DNA of 64,000 nucleotides from Gemmatimonadota bacterium (GTDB taxonomy: Bacteria; Gemmatimonadota; Gemmatimonadetes; Longimicrobiales; Gaopeijiaceae). The notes below the pieces were generated by a model. The model did not search any database. It was not told the DNA's origin and saw only the letters and a program-made list of their open reading frames with translations. Below, piece after piece: positions 18,626 to 26,545 of the stretch (position 1 is its first letter; each line of letters begins with the position of its first letter). Both the position numbers and the translations under genes were made by a program. The stretch is taken from positions 1 to 64,000 of the forward strand of contig SLCK01000013.1 in NCBI GenBank assembly GCA_007125845.1, read 5' to 3'.

Positions 18626-20403
18626 TGTCGACTCTGGAGTTCGTCCTCCTCCTTACGCCCGGGCTGCCCGGTCTCCTCGCCGTGACCTGGCCGCTCCGCC
18701 GCTTGCGGCGCGCGCTTCCACGGCTCGCTGCGCTCGCTCCCCTTCCGGCGTTGGCTCTGGCTCTGACGCCCGGCGCTGAGGGAACCGCCCTCGTGCTGCC
18801 GGCCGTCTTCACCGGGGTTCACCTCGCGCTGGACGCCGTCGGCCGAGCCTTTCTGCTCCTTACCGCAGCCCTCTGGACCGCTGCCGCGTGGTATGCGGAA
18901 CGATACCACGCGCAGGATGCCCGCAGGGAGGCCTTCTTCGGGTTCTTCCTGTTGACCATGGCGGGGAATCTGGGACTTGTGGTGGCGGCCGACATTCTTG
19001 CGTTCTACCTCTGCTTCGCAACGATGACCTTCGCCGCCTACGGGCTCGTCGTGCACACGCGGACCGGCGAGGCCCTCCGTGCTGGGAGGGTCTACATCGT
19101 CATGGCGATCATCGGTGAGATGGGGCTCCTCTCCGGACTCTTCATCCTCGGCGTGGCGTCTGGGGGCGTGCCCCTCTTCGGGCTCGAACTGGAGGCGACC
19201 TGGCTTCTCCTGGGGGGGGGGACGGAGGCGGTGGGCGGAGGAATGGGCGGCGTCGCGGTGCTCCTTCTCGTGTTGGGCTTCGGGGTCAAGGCGGGGCTGA
19301 CGCCCCTCCACCTCTGGCTGCCCCTGGCCCATCCCGTGGCTCCCACGGCGGCGAGCGCCCTCCTGAGCGGGGTGATGATCAAGGCGGGAGTCCTGGGATG
19401 GCTGAGGTATCTCCCGACCGAGTCGGCCTATCCGCTACTCGGCACAGCGCTCATGGTCATCGGGGTCGGCGCGGCCTTCTATGGGGTCGTCGCGGGCCTG
19501 GCACAAGGCGATGCGAAGACCGTCCTGGCCTATTCGAGCATCAGCCAGATGGGATACGTTGCCTTGGGTGTAGGGGCCATCCTCCTGGACCCCGGGGTCG
19601 CCGTGCTGGCCCTGGCCGGAGTCGTATTCTACGTGTTGCACCATGGGATGGCGAAGGGCGCCCTCTTCCTCTCCGTGGGGGTCGCGGAGCGGTTGGGGAC
19701 GAGCCAACCGAAGTGGAGTTTCCTTTTCATCGCCGCCCTTCCCGCGCTCGCTCTCGCCGGAGCGCCCTTCACGGGCGGAGCGCGCGCCAAAGCGGTCGTG
19801 AAAGCCGTTATCGAGGAGTTGGGAGGAACCTGGTACGCGGTGCTGGATCCACTCCTCTTGCTCGCTGCCGCGGGAACCACCCTCCTCATGGCGAGATTCC
19901 TCGTGCTCCTGGAGCGGCGCATGGGAGGGCACACGGACGAGGGGGGAGCTCTGGGTCTCGCCGTACCCTGGTTGGCCGTGTCGGCTGTTGGGTTGGCCGC
20001 GAGCCTGTGGCTGCCTCTCGCTTATGTTCCTCCCGAGGCACTGGTCCTGCCTCCGCTTCGGGTTGGCTTGGCGGAGGCTGCCGGGCCCGTGCTCCTTGCC
20101 GGGGCGCTGGCCTGGCTCGTGTGGAGCGCTCCCGAACGACTGGGGGCGCTCACGAGGTTCCGGGTCCCGGCCGGGGACCTGGTGGTCCTCTTCGAGTGGG
20201 CATGGTCACGCACCCGGAGGTTGCCGCAAGAAGCCTTCCTCTCCTTCGGCGAGGATATGGTGGAAAAAGTTCGGAACGTCCAGCGCGAGAGTCACGAGTA
20301 TGCGGCGTGGCTCGCCGAAAGGGATCTCTACCTGATGCGCGGCCCTCTCCTCGGCGCCCTCCTCCTGGCCTTCACCTTGCTCGTCGGCGCCCTTCTCCTG
20401 TGA
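18625..20403 (+). CDS. Antiporter subunit, third NuoL/M/N-like protein lacking the TM5 Glu
   Basis: A 592-residue relative of NuoL/M/N and HyfB-type subunits, longer than the two before it by a C-terminal cytosolic amphipathic stretch and a final transmembrane helix (about 495-592: EWAWSRTRRLP, AWLAERDLYLM, then a Leu/Ala-rich helix). The lysines in KAGLTPLHLWLPLAH and GVMIKAGVLGWLRYL are present. At the TM5 position where its neighbours have Glu149 and Glu143, the alignment ADILAFYLCFATMTFAAYG places Ala132 (codon 19018-19020). The protein may therefore not pump, or may use another residue. ATG overlaps the previous stop by one base. No gene for a hydrogenase or NADH module follows. Confidence 0.82.
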   Translation: MSTLEFVLLLTPGLPGLLAVTWPLRRLRRALPRLAALAPLPALALALTPGAEGTALVLPAVFTGVHLALDAVGRAFLLLTAALWTAAAWYAERYHAQDARREAFFGFFLLTMAGNLGLVVAADILAFYLCFATMTFAAYGLVVHTRTGEALRAGRVYIVMAIIGEMGLLSGLFILGVASGGVPLFGLELEATWLLLGGGTEAVGGGMGGVAVLLLVLGFGVKAGLTPLHLWLPLAHPVAPTAASALLSGVMIKAGVLGWLRYLPTESAYPLLGTALMVIGVGAAFYGVVAGLAQGDAKTVLAYSSISQMGYVALGVGAILLDPGVAVLALAGVVFYVLHHGMAKGALFLSVGVAERLGTSQPKWSFLFIAALPALALAGAPFTGGARAKAVVKAVIEELGGTWYAVLDPLLLLAAAGTTLLMARFLVLLERRMGGHTDEGGALGLAVPWLAVSAVGLAASLWLPLAYVPPEALVLPPLRVGLAEAAGPVLLAGALAWLVWSAPERLGALTRFRVPAGDLVVLFEWAWSRTRRLPQEAFLSFGEDMVEKVRNVQRESHEYAAWLAERDLYLMRGPLLGALLLAFTLLVGALLL

Positions 20404-20446
20404 GCGGCCGATGGAAGGTCCCATCGGTGGGTCAAGGCGGTGGCGG

Positions 20447-20773
20447 TCAGAATGCCCATCCGATGGACAGTCGAATGGAAGGAAGCCCGGCGCTGGCGCC
20501 CGAGATCCGGTCGAAGAAGAAGAGGCGCTTGCCACCGACGCCGAGAGTCGCCGCGAAGCGCTCGTCGAATCCCAGGAGCCACTGGCGCTCCAACGCGAAT
20601 CCCAGGCCGAGGGCAGTGCCCGAATCGTCACGGGTGGGGCCGAAGTTGGTGAGCGAGGTGACCCCCATCACCGCGCCCACCGAAAGGCTGTCGAGAGCGC
20701 GGCCCTGCAGGTAGTAGCGGAGCTTTCCGTCGAGGGAAAAGTATCCCAGGATCACGAGTAGCCGACGGGGCAT
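20447..20773 (-). pseudogene. 5'-truncated outer-membrane barrel remnant (DUF3575-like)
   Basis: The 108 codons after ATG 20773 look like the C-terminal half of a small outer-membrane barrel: KLRYYLQGRALDSLSVGA, strands with Gly/aromatic alternation (TALGLGFALERQWLL, LPSIRLSIGWAF) and a terminal Phe. The segment resembles DUF3575-type proteins. There is no signal peptide and no ribosome-binding site, and the sequence upstream on this strand is the opposite-strand leader and start of the P-type ATPase gene, with no barrel sequence in any frame. I read it as a gene that lost its 5' end. It could instead be a short expressed protein; the frame itself is intact. Confidence 0.5.
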
Positions 20774-20899
20774 TCGTTTCGATGGGGAGGGGGCGGGCGG
20801 GGAAAGTCGGCGACAGGTTACGCTTCGGCGAGCTACCCACGTTCTCCCCGGGAAGATCCGCGAGAGGTGGATCGCATTCAGCAGAGAAAGGCGACGTCC

Positions 20900-23644
20900 A
20901 TGGAACGAGCTTCTGCAGTGGAGCTGAAAGAGAAGGACTGGCACGCGCTGTCCACGGAGGACGTGGCTCGAAGCCTTTCGGTCGATCTGGAGGTGGGGCT
21001 GAGCGACTCGGAGGTGAGCGAGCGCCTGGAGCGATACGGTCGCAATGAGCTGCCTCGCGAGGAGGGTGAGAGCGCCCTCATGAGGTTCCTTCGGCAGTTC
21101 CACAACGTGCTCATCTATGTGCTGCTCGTGGCTTCCGTGTTCACCGCCTTCCTTGGGGAATGGATCGACACTGGGGTCATCCTCGCGGTGGTGCTGGTCA
21201 ATGCCGTCGTCGGTTTCGTTCAGGAGGGCAAGGCGGAAGAGGCGCTCGAGAACATCCGGAAGATGCTCGCCCTCGAGGCCGCAGTGCTGCGGGATGGGAG
21301 CCGGAGAACGCTGTCCGCCGAGGAGCTGGTTCCGGGGGACGTGGTCTTGCTGGAGAGCGGGGACGGGGTTCCCGCGGATCTCCGCCTCTTCTTGACCCGG
21401 AATGCGAGGGCGGAGGAGGCGGCGTTGACCGGAGAATCCACGCCGGTCGCAAAGAGCACGGACCCGGTCGCCCCGGAAACGCTCCTGGGGGACCGGAAAT
21501 GCATGGCCTATTCGGGGACGGTCGTGACGAGCGGCCGGATCCGGGGCGTGGTCGTCGCCACCGGGCGGGTGACCGAGATCGGCCGAATCGGGGAACTCGT
21601 CGCCGGGGTGCAGAAGGTAACCACTCCTCTGCTCGAGAAGATCTCTGCCTTCGGGAAGTGGCTCTCGGTGGCGATCCTCATCTTCTCCGCCGCGCTCTTC
21701 ACCTTCGGGGCGCTGCTCCGGGACTACACCGTGGCGGAGCTATTCCTGATCGTGGTCAGCTTCGTGGTGGCGGCCATTCCCGAAGGGCTTCCCGCGATCA
21801 TGACGATCACGCTCGCCCTCGGCGTCCAACACATGGCTCAGCGGAACGCCATCGTCCGAAACCTGCCAGCTGTGGAGACGCTGGGGTCGGTAACTGTGAT
21901 TTGTTCCGACAAGACGGGGACGCTCACGAGGAACGAGATGATGGTCGGCCGCGCGGTGACCGCCGACCAGGAGTATGAGGTCACCGGCTCCGGCTACGCC
22001 GTGGAGGGGGAGATCCGCGTGAATGGAATGCGGGTGACATTCGAGGAGCATCCGGTGCTCGAGCAGCTCGCACGAACCGGGTACCTCTGCAGCGACGCCG
22101 AGCTCGGCGAGGACGAGGAGAGCGGGGAGCGCGTTCTCCAGGGCGACCCGACCGAGGGCGCCGTGGTCGTCTTCGCAGAAAAGGGGGGCCTGGACCTGAA
22201 GGCCGTCCAGGAGGAGCACTCCCGGCTGGACGTGATCCCGTTCGAGTCCGAGAACCAGTTCATGGCCACGCTGAACGAAGGTCCCGACGGGGGGCGTGCG
22301 ATTCTGGTGAAGGGGGCGCCTGAGCGCATCCTGGGGATGTGCGGTCAGGAGAGGTCCGAGACGGGGGACGCGGAGCTCGATCCCGATCGCTGGCAAGAGG
22401 TGGCGGAACGCGTGGCCGGAGAGGGCTTCCGGATCCTGGCGGTGGCGATCAGGGAAGACGTCCCCCCGGATGAGGAGCTTGGACTGGGATCGGTGGAGAA
22501 CGGCTTCGTCTTTCTGGGCATCGTGGGCCTCCTGGATCCCCCCAGGCCGGAGGTCCTGGAGGCCGTGGCCGCGTGCAAGCGGGCCGGGATCCGGGTGAAG
22601 ATGATCACCGGAGACCACGCCCTCACCGCAGCGAACATTGCCGCCGAGCTGGCCATCGGGGACGGAGAGCACGTCGTCACCGGCAAGGAGTTGGACGAGA
22701 CGTCCGATGAGGAGCTGGTCGAGCTCGCCCAGCGCTGCGATGTTTTCGCTCGGACGTCACCAGATCACAAGCTGCGGCTCGTCAAGGCCCTCCAGGAGCG
22801 GGGGGAAGTGATCGCGATGACGGGGGATGGCGTGAACGACGCCCCGGCCCTCAAGCGGGCGGACATCGGAGTTGCGATGGGGATCAAGGGCAGTGAGGCG
22901 GCGAAGAATGCGGCGGAGATGGTTCTCGCGGACGACAACTTCGCATCGATCCAGAACGCGGTTCGCGAGGGGAGGACGGTCTACGACAACCTGAGGAAGA
23001 CGATCCTCTTCATCCTGCCCACGAACGGGGCGGAGGCGCTCATCGTCATGTCCGCGGTCCTCTTCGCCTTCGCCGAGCTTCCCATCACACCGGTCCAGAT
23101 CCTCTGGGTGAACATGATCACGGCGGTCACTCTCGCGCTCTCCCTGGCCTTCGAACCGGCCGAGAAGGGGATCATGGACCGATCGCCCCGCCCTCGAGAT
23201 TATCCGATCCTCTCGGGATACCTCCTCTGGCGGATCGCATTCGTCGCCGCGATCGTCGCTGCGATGTCGCAGCTCCTCTTCTTCCGGGAGCTCGCTGGTG
23301 GGACCGAGGTGGAGGTGGCTCGCACCGTCGCGGTGAACGTCCTGGTCGCGGGTCAGCTCTTCTATCTTTTCAATTCGCGGTTCATCATGGGCCCCGCCTT
23401 CGGTGTCCAACGCTTGCTGTCCAATCGGGCGGTCCTGGTCGCGGTGGCGGCCCTGATCTGCTTTCAGGCCGTGTTCACCTACGCTCCACCCTTCCAGGTA
23501 TGGTTCGGCACCGCCCCTCTGGGCGGGATTCACTGGCTCGGGGTCCTGGGCGCCGGCACCCTGGTCTTCATTGCCGTCGAGATCGAAAAGGCGGTGGTGC
23601 GGACGATTAAGGGACTTCCGCGCTACGGTGCCCGCGCCCCGTGA
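20900..23644 (+). CDS. Cation-transporting P-type ATPase (Ca2+ / P2A-like)
   Basis: A 914-residue P-type ATPase with all core motifs: actuator-domain LTGEST, the phosphorylation site CSDKTGTLT (Asp337), KGAPERIL in the nucleotide domain, and MTGDGVNDAPALKRADIGVAMG in the hinge. The TM4 ion-binding motif is VAAIPEGLPAIM and TM6 has NMITAVTLALSLAFEP, a pattern of the P2-type Ca2+/cation pumps; heavy-metal-type CPC motifs are absent. The likely role is ATP-driven efflux of Ca2+ or, less likely, Na+ or Mn2+. ATG 20900 (after GAAAGG) is preferred over an ATG 11 codons upstream. The stop overlaps the GTG of the following hydrolase. Confidence 0.9.
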   Translation: MERASAVELKEKDWHALSTEDVARSLSVDLEVGLSDSEVSERLERYGRNELPREEGESALMRFLRQFHNVLIYVLLVASVFTAFLGEWIDTGVILAVVLVNAVVGFVQEGKAEEALENIRKMLALEAAVLRDGSRRTLSAEELVPGDVVLLESGDGVPADLRLFLTRNARAEEAALTGESTPVAKSTDPVAPETLLGDRKCMAYSGTVVTSGRIRGVVVATGRVTEIGRIGELVAGVQKVTTPLLEKISAFGKWLSVAILIFSAALFTFGALLRDYTVAELFLIVVSFVVAAIPEGLPAIMTITLALGVQHMAQRNAIVRNLPAVETLGSVTVICSDKTGTLTRNEMMVGRAVTADQEYEVTGSGYAVEGEIRVNGMRVTFEEHPVLEQLARTGYLCSDAELGEDEESGERVLQGDPTEGAVVVFAEKGGLDLKAVQEEHSRLDVIPFESENQFMATLNEGPDGGRAILVKGAPERILGMCGQERSETGDAELDPDRWQEVAERVAGEGFRILAVAIREDVPPDEELGLGSVENGFVFLGIVGLLDPPRPEVLEAVAACKRAGIRVKMITGDHALTAANIAAELAIGDGEHVVTGKELDETSDEELVELAQRCDVFARTSPDHKLRLVKALQERGEVIAMTGDGVNDAPALKRADIGVAMGIKGSEAAKNAAEMVLADDNFASIQNAVREGRTVYDNLRKTILFILPTNGAEALIVMSAVLFAFAELPITPVQILWVNMITAVTLALSLAFEPAEKGIMDRSPRPRDYPILSGYLLWRIAFVAAIVAAMSQLLFFRELAGGTEVEVARTVAVNVLVAGQLFYLFNSRFIMGPAFGVQRLLSNRAVLVAVAALICFQAVFTYAPPFQVWFGTAPLGGIHWLGVLGAGTLVFIAVEIEKAVVRTIKGLPRYGARAP

Positions 23645-24546
23645 CCGTCCCGTGCAGCAAGGTGCGATTTCCCTGCTCCGACCGGGAGGGCGAGGGTGGG
23701 GAATGTGTCGGTGACCTGTATCTGCCGCCGGCCACTCGGCCCGCTCCTGTGGTGGTCATGGCGCACGGGCTGGGAGCCCAGCGAAGCTTCGGACTGGATC
23801 GTTTCGCCCTGCGCTTTGCGGATCGTGGTCTAGCGGTGCTCGTCTTCGACTATCGACATCTCGGCGAGAGCCCGGGGGAGCCCCGAAACCTCGTGGTGCC
23901 TTCCCGACAGCTCGAGGACTACCGGGCAGCCCTGCGCTGGGTGCGGTCAGAGCCCAGGGTGGACGGTGGCCGCGTTGCGCTGTGGGGCACCTCGTTCTCC
24001 GGTGGACACGTTCTCGTCTTGGGAGCGGAGGAGGGGGCGCGGATCCGGGCGATCGTCTCGCAGATTCCCTTCGTGAGTGGGATCTCGAGCGCTCTGGCGT
24101 TTCCGCTCCGGTACCACGTGCCCGCCATCGCACTTGGTCTGCTCGATACCGTGGCGGGGCGGGTCGGAGCGTCCCCGCTCACCACTCCTGTCGCGCGGCC
24201 GAGGGGCCTCGCGGTTCTTCCGGGCGGCGAGTCCTACGAAGGGTATGAGAGCCTTGTGCCCGCAGGTGCGCAGGGTCCCGGCCGCCTTCCCGCGCGCGTC
24301 TTCCTCTCGATCCTGACGTATCGTCCGATTTCCATCGTGCGGCAGGTCACGGTCCCCACACTCATCATCGCCGCCCGGGACGACCGGATCATCCCGATTC
24401 GCGGAGTGCGGCGTGCGGCGGCGAGAATCCCGGACTGTCGGCTCGAGGAGTGGCCCATCGGCCACTTCGAGCTCTATGCGGGGGACTGGTTCGAACGCGC
24501 GGTGAGCCTGGAGGCGGACTTCCTCGCGGAGCGGCTTCAGGCCTGA
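23641..24546 (+). CDS. Alpha/beta hydrolase (serine aminopeptidase-like)
   Basis: A 301-residue cytosolic alpha/beta hydrolase. Oxyanion motif VVMAHGLGAQ is near residues 38-47; the nucleophile elbow is LWGTSFSGG, where Gly-Thr-Ser-Phe-Ser replaces the usual G-x-S-x-G but keeps the serine in place; Asp is in AARDDRIIP and His in PIGHFELY. The family includes X-Pro dipeptidyl-peptidase-like and lysophospholipase-like enzymes; substrate unknown. Its GTG overlaps the ATPase stop (GTGA), so it is translationally coupled to an ion pump, a pairing I cannot explain functionally. It overlaps the end of convergent mscS by 10 bases. Confidence 0.8.
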   Translation: MTVPCSKVRFPCSDREGEGGECVGDLYLPPATRPAPVVVMAHGLGAQRSFGLDRFALRFADRGLAVLVFDYRHLGESPGEPRNLVVPSRQLEDYRAALRWVRSEPRVDGGRVALWGTSFSGGHVLVLGAEEGARIRAIVSQIPFVSGISSALAFPLRYHVPAIALGLLDTVAGRVGASPLTTPVARPRGLAVLPGGESYEGYESLVPAGAQGPGRLPARVFLSILTYRPISIVRQVTVPTLIIAARDDRIIPIRGVRRAAARIPDCRLEEWPIGHFELYAGDWFERAVSLEADFLAERLQA

Positions 24547-25580
24547 GCTCTACCCCCCGGATCGCCCCTCATCTCCGCCCGCACCCGGGGGAGCCCCTCG
24601 GGGTGCTCTCGCCTCAGGTACTCGAGGAGGCCCTCCCGCACCTTGCAGCGGAGTTCCCAGGCCAAACCGGAGTCTGCCGCGCTCATCAGAGCCCTGAGCT
24701 CGACCGTGCGGTCGCCGGCTTCGGTAACGTGGAGGACGCAGACGTCCCGATCCCACTCCTCGCTCCCCTCGAGGAGCCGCCGGAGCTCAGTTCTCACATC
24801 TTCGACCGGGACGGTATAGTCGACGTGGAGGAAGACCGTTCCGAGGACGGTTGCGGATGTGCGGGTCCAGTTCTGGAAGGGTGACTCGATGAAGTAGCTG
24901 ATCGGAAGGATGAGTCGGCGCAGGTCCCAGATGCGCACCACGACGTATGTGAGCGTGATGTCCTCGATCTTGCCCCATTCCCCCTCGACGACCACCACGT
25001 CGTCCAGGCGAATCGGCTGCGTGAGCGCGATCTGGAAGCCCGCAAGCAGGTTTCCGAGCGTCTTCTGTGCGGCGAGTCCCAGGACAAGTCCCGCAATTCC
25101 AGCCGAAGCGAGGAGCCCGGTTCCAACCACCCGGAAGGGCTCGAAGCTCATCAGCACGAGCGCTCCGGACACCACAACGACGATCACGATCACGATCTTT
25201 CGGATCAGGTCGACCTGTGTGTGGACCTTCCGGGCCGCGAGATTGTCGGCAACGTCGATTCGGTGGCGGCTGAGAATCACATCCTGGACGACCCCGGTGA
25301 GTGACAGAAGGAGCCAAGCGACCCCGAGGATCAGGAGGATCGAGAAGACGCGCACCAGGAGCTCCGTGCCCGGCACCTCCGCGGATGCGGCCGAGAGAGC
25401 CACCGATGCGAAGAAGATCGGGATGACAACGCGAGACGGCCGGCGGATATGTTCCGCAAGCGCGGGTTCGAGCGTTGCTCCGTCCCGTGCTGCGGCCTTT
25501 GCCAGCGCCCGGAAGATGATCCAGTGCGCTGCGAATCCGGCAAGCACGGCGAGAATCAGGGTGACGATGACTGCGACCAT
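24537..25580 (-). CDS. MscS-family mechanosensitive channel
   Basis: A 347-residue protein with a long N-terminal membrane region (hydrophobic segments near 5-22, 50-70, 80-100 and 125-150) followed by the pore helix, seen as LLASAGIAGLVLGLAAQKTLGNLLAG (Gly/Ala-rich, about 155-180), then the beta domain IRLDDVVVVEGEWGKIEDI and a C-terminal alpha/beta domain. These channels open under membrane tension and release solutes in hypo-osmotic shock. ATG 25580 (with GGAG upstream) gives the short N-terminus that starts straight into TM1; a start 29 codons upstream is less likely. It follows ppsR by 37 bases, possibly in one transcript. Confidence 0.87.
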   Translation of the reverse strand: MVAVIVTLILAVLAGFAAHWIIFRALAKAAARDGATLEPALAEHIRRPSRVVIPIFFASVALSAASAEVPGTELLVRVFSILLILGVAWLLLSLTGVVQDVILSRHRIDVADNLAARKVHTQVDLIRKIVIVIVVVVSGALVLMSFEPFRVVGTGLLASAGIAGLVLGLAAQKTLGNLLAGFQIALTQPIRLDDVVVVEGEWGKIEDITLTYVVVRIWDLRRLILPISYFIESPFQNWTRTSATVLGTVFLHVDYTVPVEDVRTELRRLLEGSEEWDRDVCVLHVTEAGDRTVELRALMSAADSGLAWELRCKVREGLLEYLRREHPEGLPRVRAEMRGDPGGRAQA

Positions 25581-25617
25581 CCGGAGCTCCGGGTGGAGTG
25601 GGGGCGAGCGTTGAGCA

Positions 25618-26457
25618 TCAGCGAATGTGGCGTTCCAGCCCGGTGCCGTGGAGTACGGTGGCGGCAATCTCCTCGACAGAGGTCTGGGTCGTATTCACGA
25701 AGGGGATCCCGTACCGGCGGAAAAGGGCTTCGGTCTCCTTGACTTCGTAGAGCACCTGTCGCGTGGACGAATAGCGGCTGTTGGGCCGGCGCTCGTTCCG
25801 GATCCCCTGGAGGCGAGCGGGATCGATCGTGAGCCCGAAGATCTTGTGCTTGTGCTCCTCCAGGGCCGGTGGGAGCTTGCCGTCCTCGAGGTCGTCTTCC
25901 GTGAGGGGGCAGTTCGCCGCGTAGATCCCGTAATGCAGGGCCAGGTAGAGACAGGTCGGCGTCTTGCCCGACCGGGAGACACCGACCAGGATCACCTCGG
26001 ACTGGCCGTAGTTTCGTGAGGTCACCCCGTCGTCGTTGGCGAGTGCGAAGTTCATGGCGTCGATCCGACGAGAGTAATTGTCGGGGTTGTGCATCCCGTG
26101 CGCGCGCCCTGCCGCGTGGGAGGATCGAGTCTTGAGCTCACGCTCGAGCGGGCCGATGAAGGTGTCGAAGAAGTCCATGTGGGTGCAGTCGGCCTCCTCG
26201 ATGAGCCCACGAATCTCATCGGCCACGAGCGTACTGAAGACCAGGGCGCGGCGCCCTTCCTTCCGGGCGGTCTCATTGATTCGCTCGGCCACCTCCCGGG
26301 CCTTGTCAATCGTGTCGATGAATGGCACCGTTATCGGACGAAACTCGGTATCATCGAACTGGGTGAGCAGGCTGCGCCCGAGCGTTTCCGCGGTGATTCC
26401 CGTCTGATCCGAGAGGAAGAAGACGGTACGTGGTTTCCTGTCCGTGGGTGCGTTCAC
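25618..26457 (-). CDS. ppsR: Phosphoenolpyruvate synthase regulatory protein (bifunctional kinase/phosphorylase, DUF299)
   Basis: A 279-residue DUF299 protein. The N-terminus begins with [17 protein letters not shown], the family hallmark, and the P-loop is [10 protein letters not shown] at about 158-167. This family inactivates PEP synthase or pyruvate phosphate dikinase by ADP-dependent phosphorylation of a Thr near the catalytic His and reverses it by Pi-dependent phosphorolysis. The target gene ppsA is divergent 88 bases away, so it is the PEP-synthase type. The start is GTG 26457; its GGGAG ribosome-binding site lies in the loop region of a small hairpin (26461-26474). Confidence 0.93.
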   Translation of the reverse strand: MNAPTDRKPRTVFFLSDQTGITAETLGRSLLTQFDDTEFRPITVPFIDTIDKAREVAERINETARKEGRRALVFSTLVADEIRGLIEEADCTHMDFFDTFIGPLERELKTRSSHAAGRAHGMHNPDNYSRRIDAMNFALANDDGVTSRNYGQSEVILVGVSRSGKTPTCLYLALHYGIYAANCPLTEDDLEDGKLPPALEEHKHKIFGLTIDPARLQGIRNERRPNSRYSSTRQVLYEVKETEALFRRYGIPFVNTTQTSVEEIAATVLHGTGLERHIR

Positions 26458-26460
26458 ATC

Positions 26461-26474
26461 TTATCTCCCGATAA
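26461..26474 (-). promoter_or_regulatory. Hairpin presenting the ppsR ribosome-binding site
   Basis: On the reverse strand TTATC-GGGA-GATAA forms a perfect 5-bp inverted repeat whose four-base loop is most of the GGGAG ribosome-binding site of ppsR; the GTG follows 7 bases later. It could expose or mask the site, or be a small operator in the 88-base ppsR/ppsA divergent region. The pattern is seen; function is inference. Confidence 0.35.
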
Positions 26475-26545
26475 AGTCAAGTAAGCCGGGGGCACCCCGG
26501 GTACCCAACCTGGCCAATCGAGCCGATTCCCAGAGAGACTCTTCC

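Noticed and set aside
13053-20403. Complex I or a membrane-bound hydrogenase operon
   Set aside because: Only membrane-arm subunits are encoded; there are no iron-sulfur, flavin or [NiFe] subunits on either side.
20447-21103. A 218-codon protein on the reverse strand
   Set aside because: Only the last 108 codons look like protein; the rest is antisense to the start of the P-type ATPase gene.
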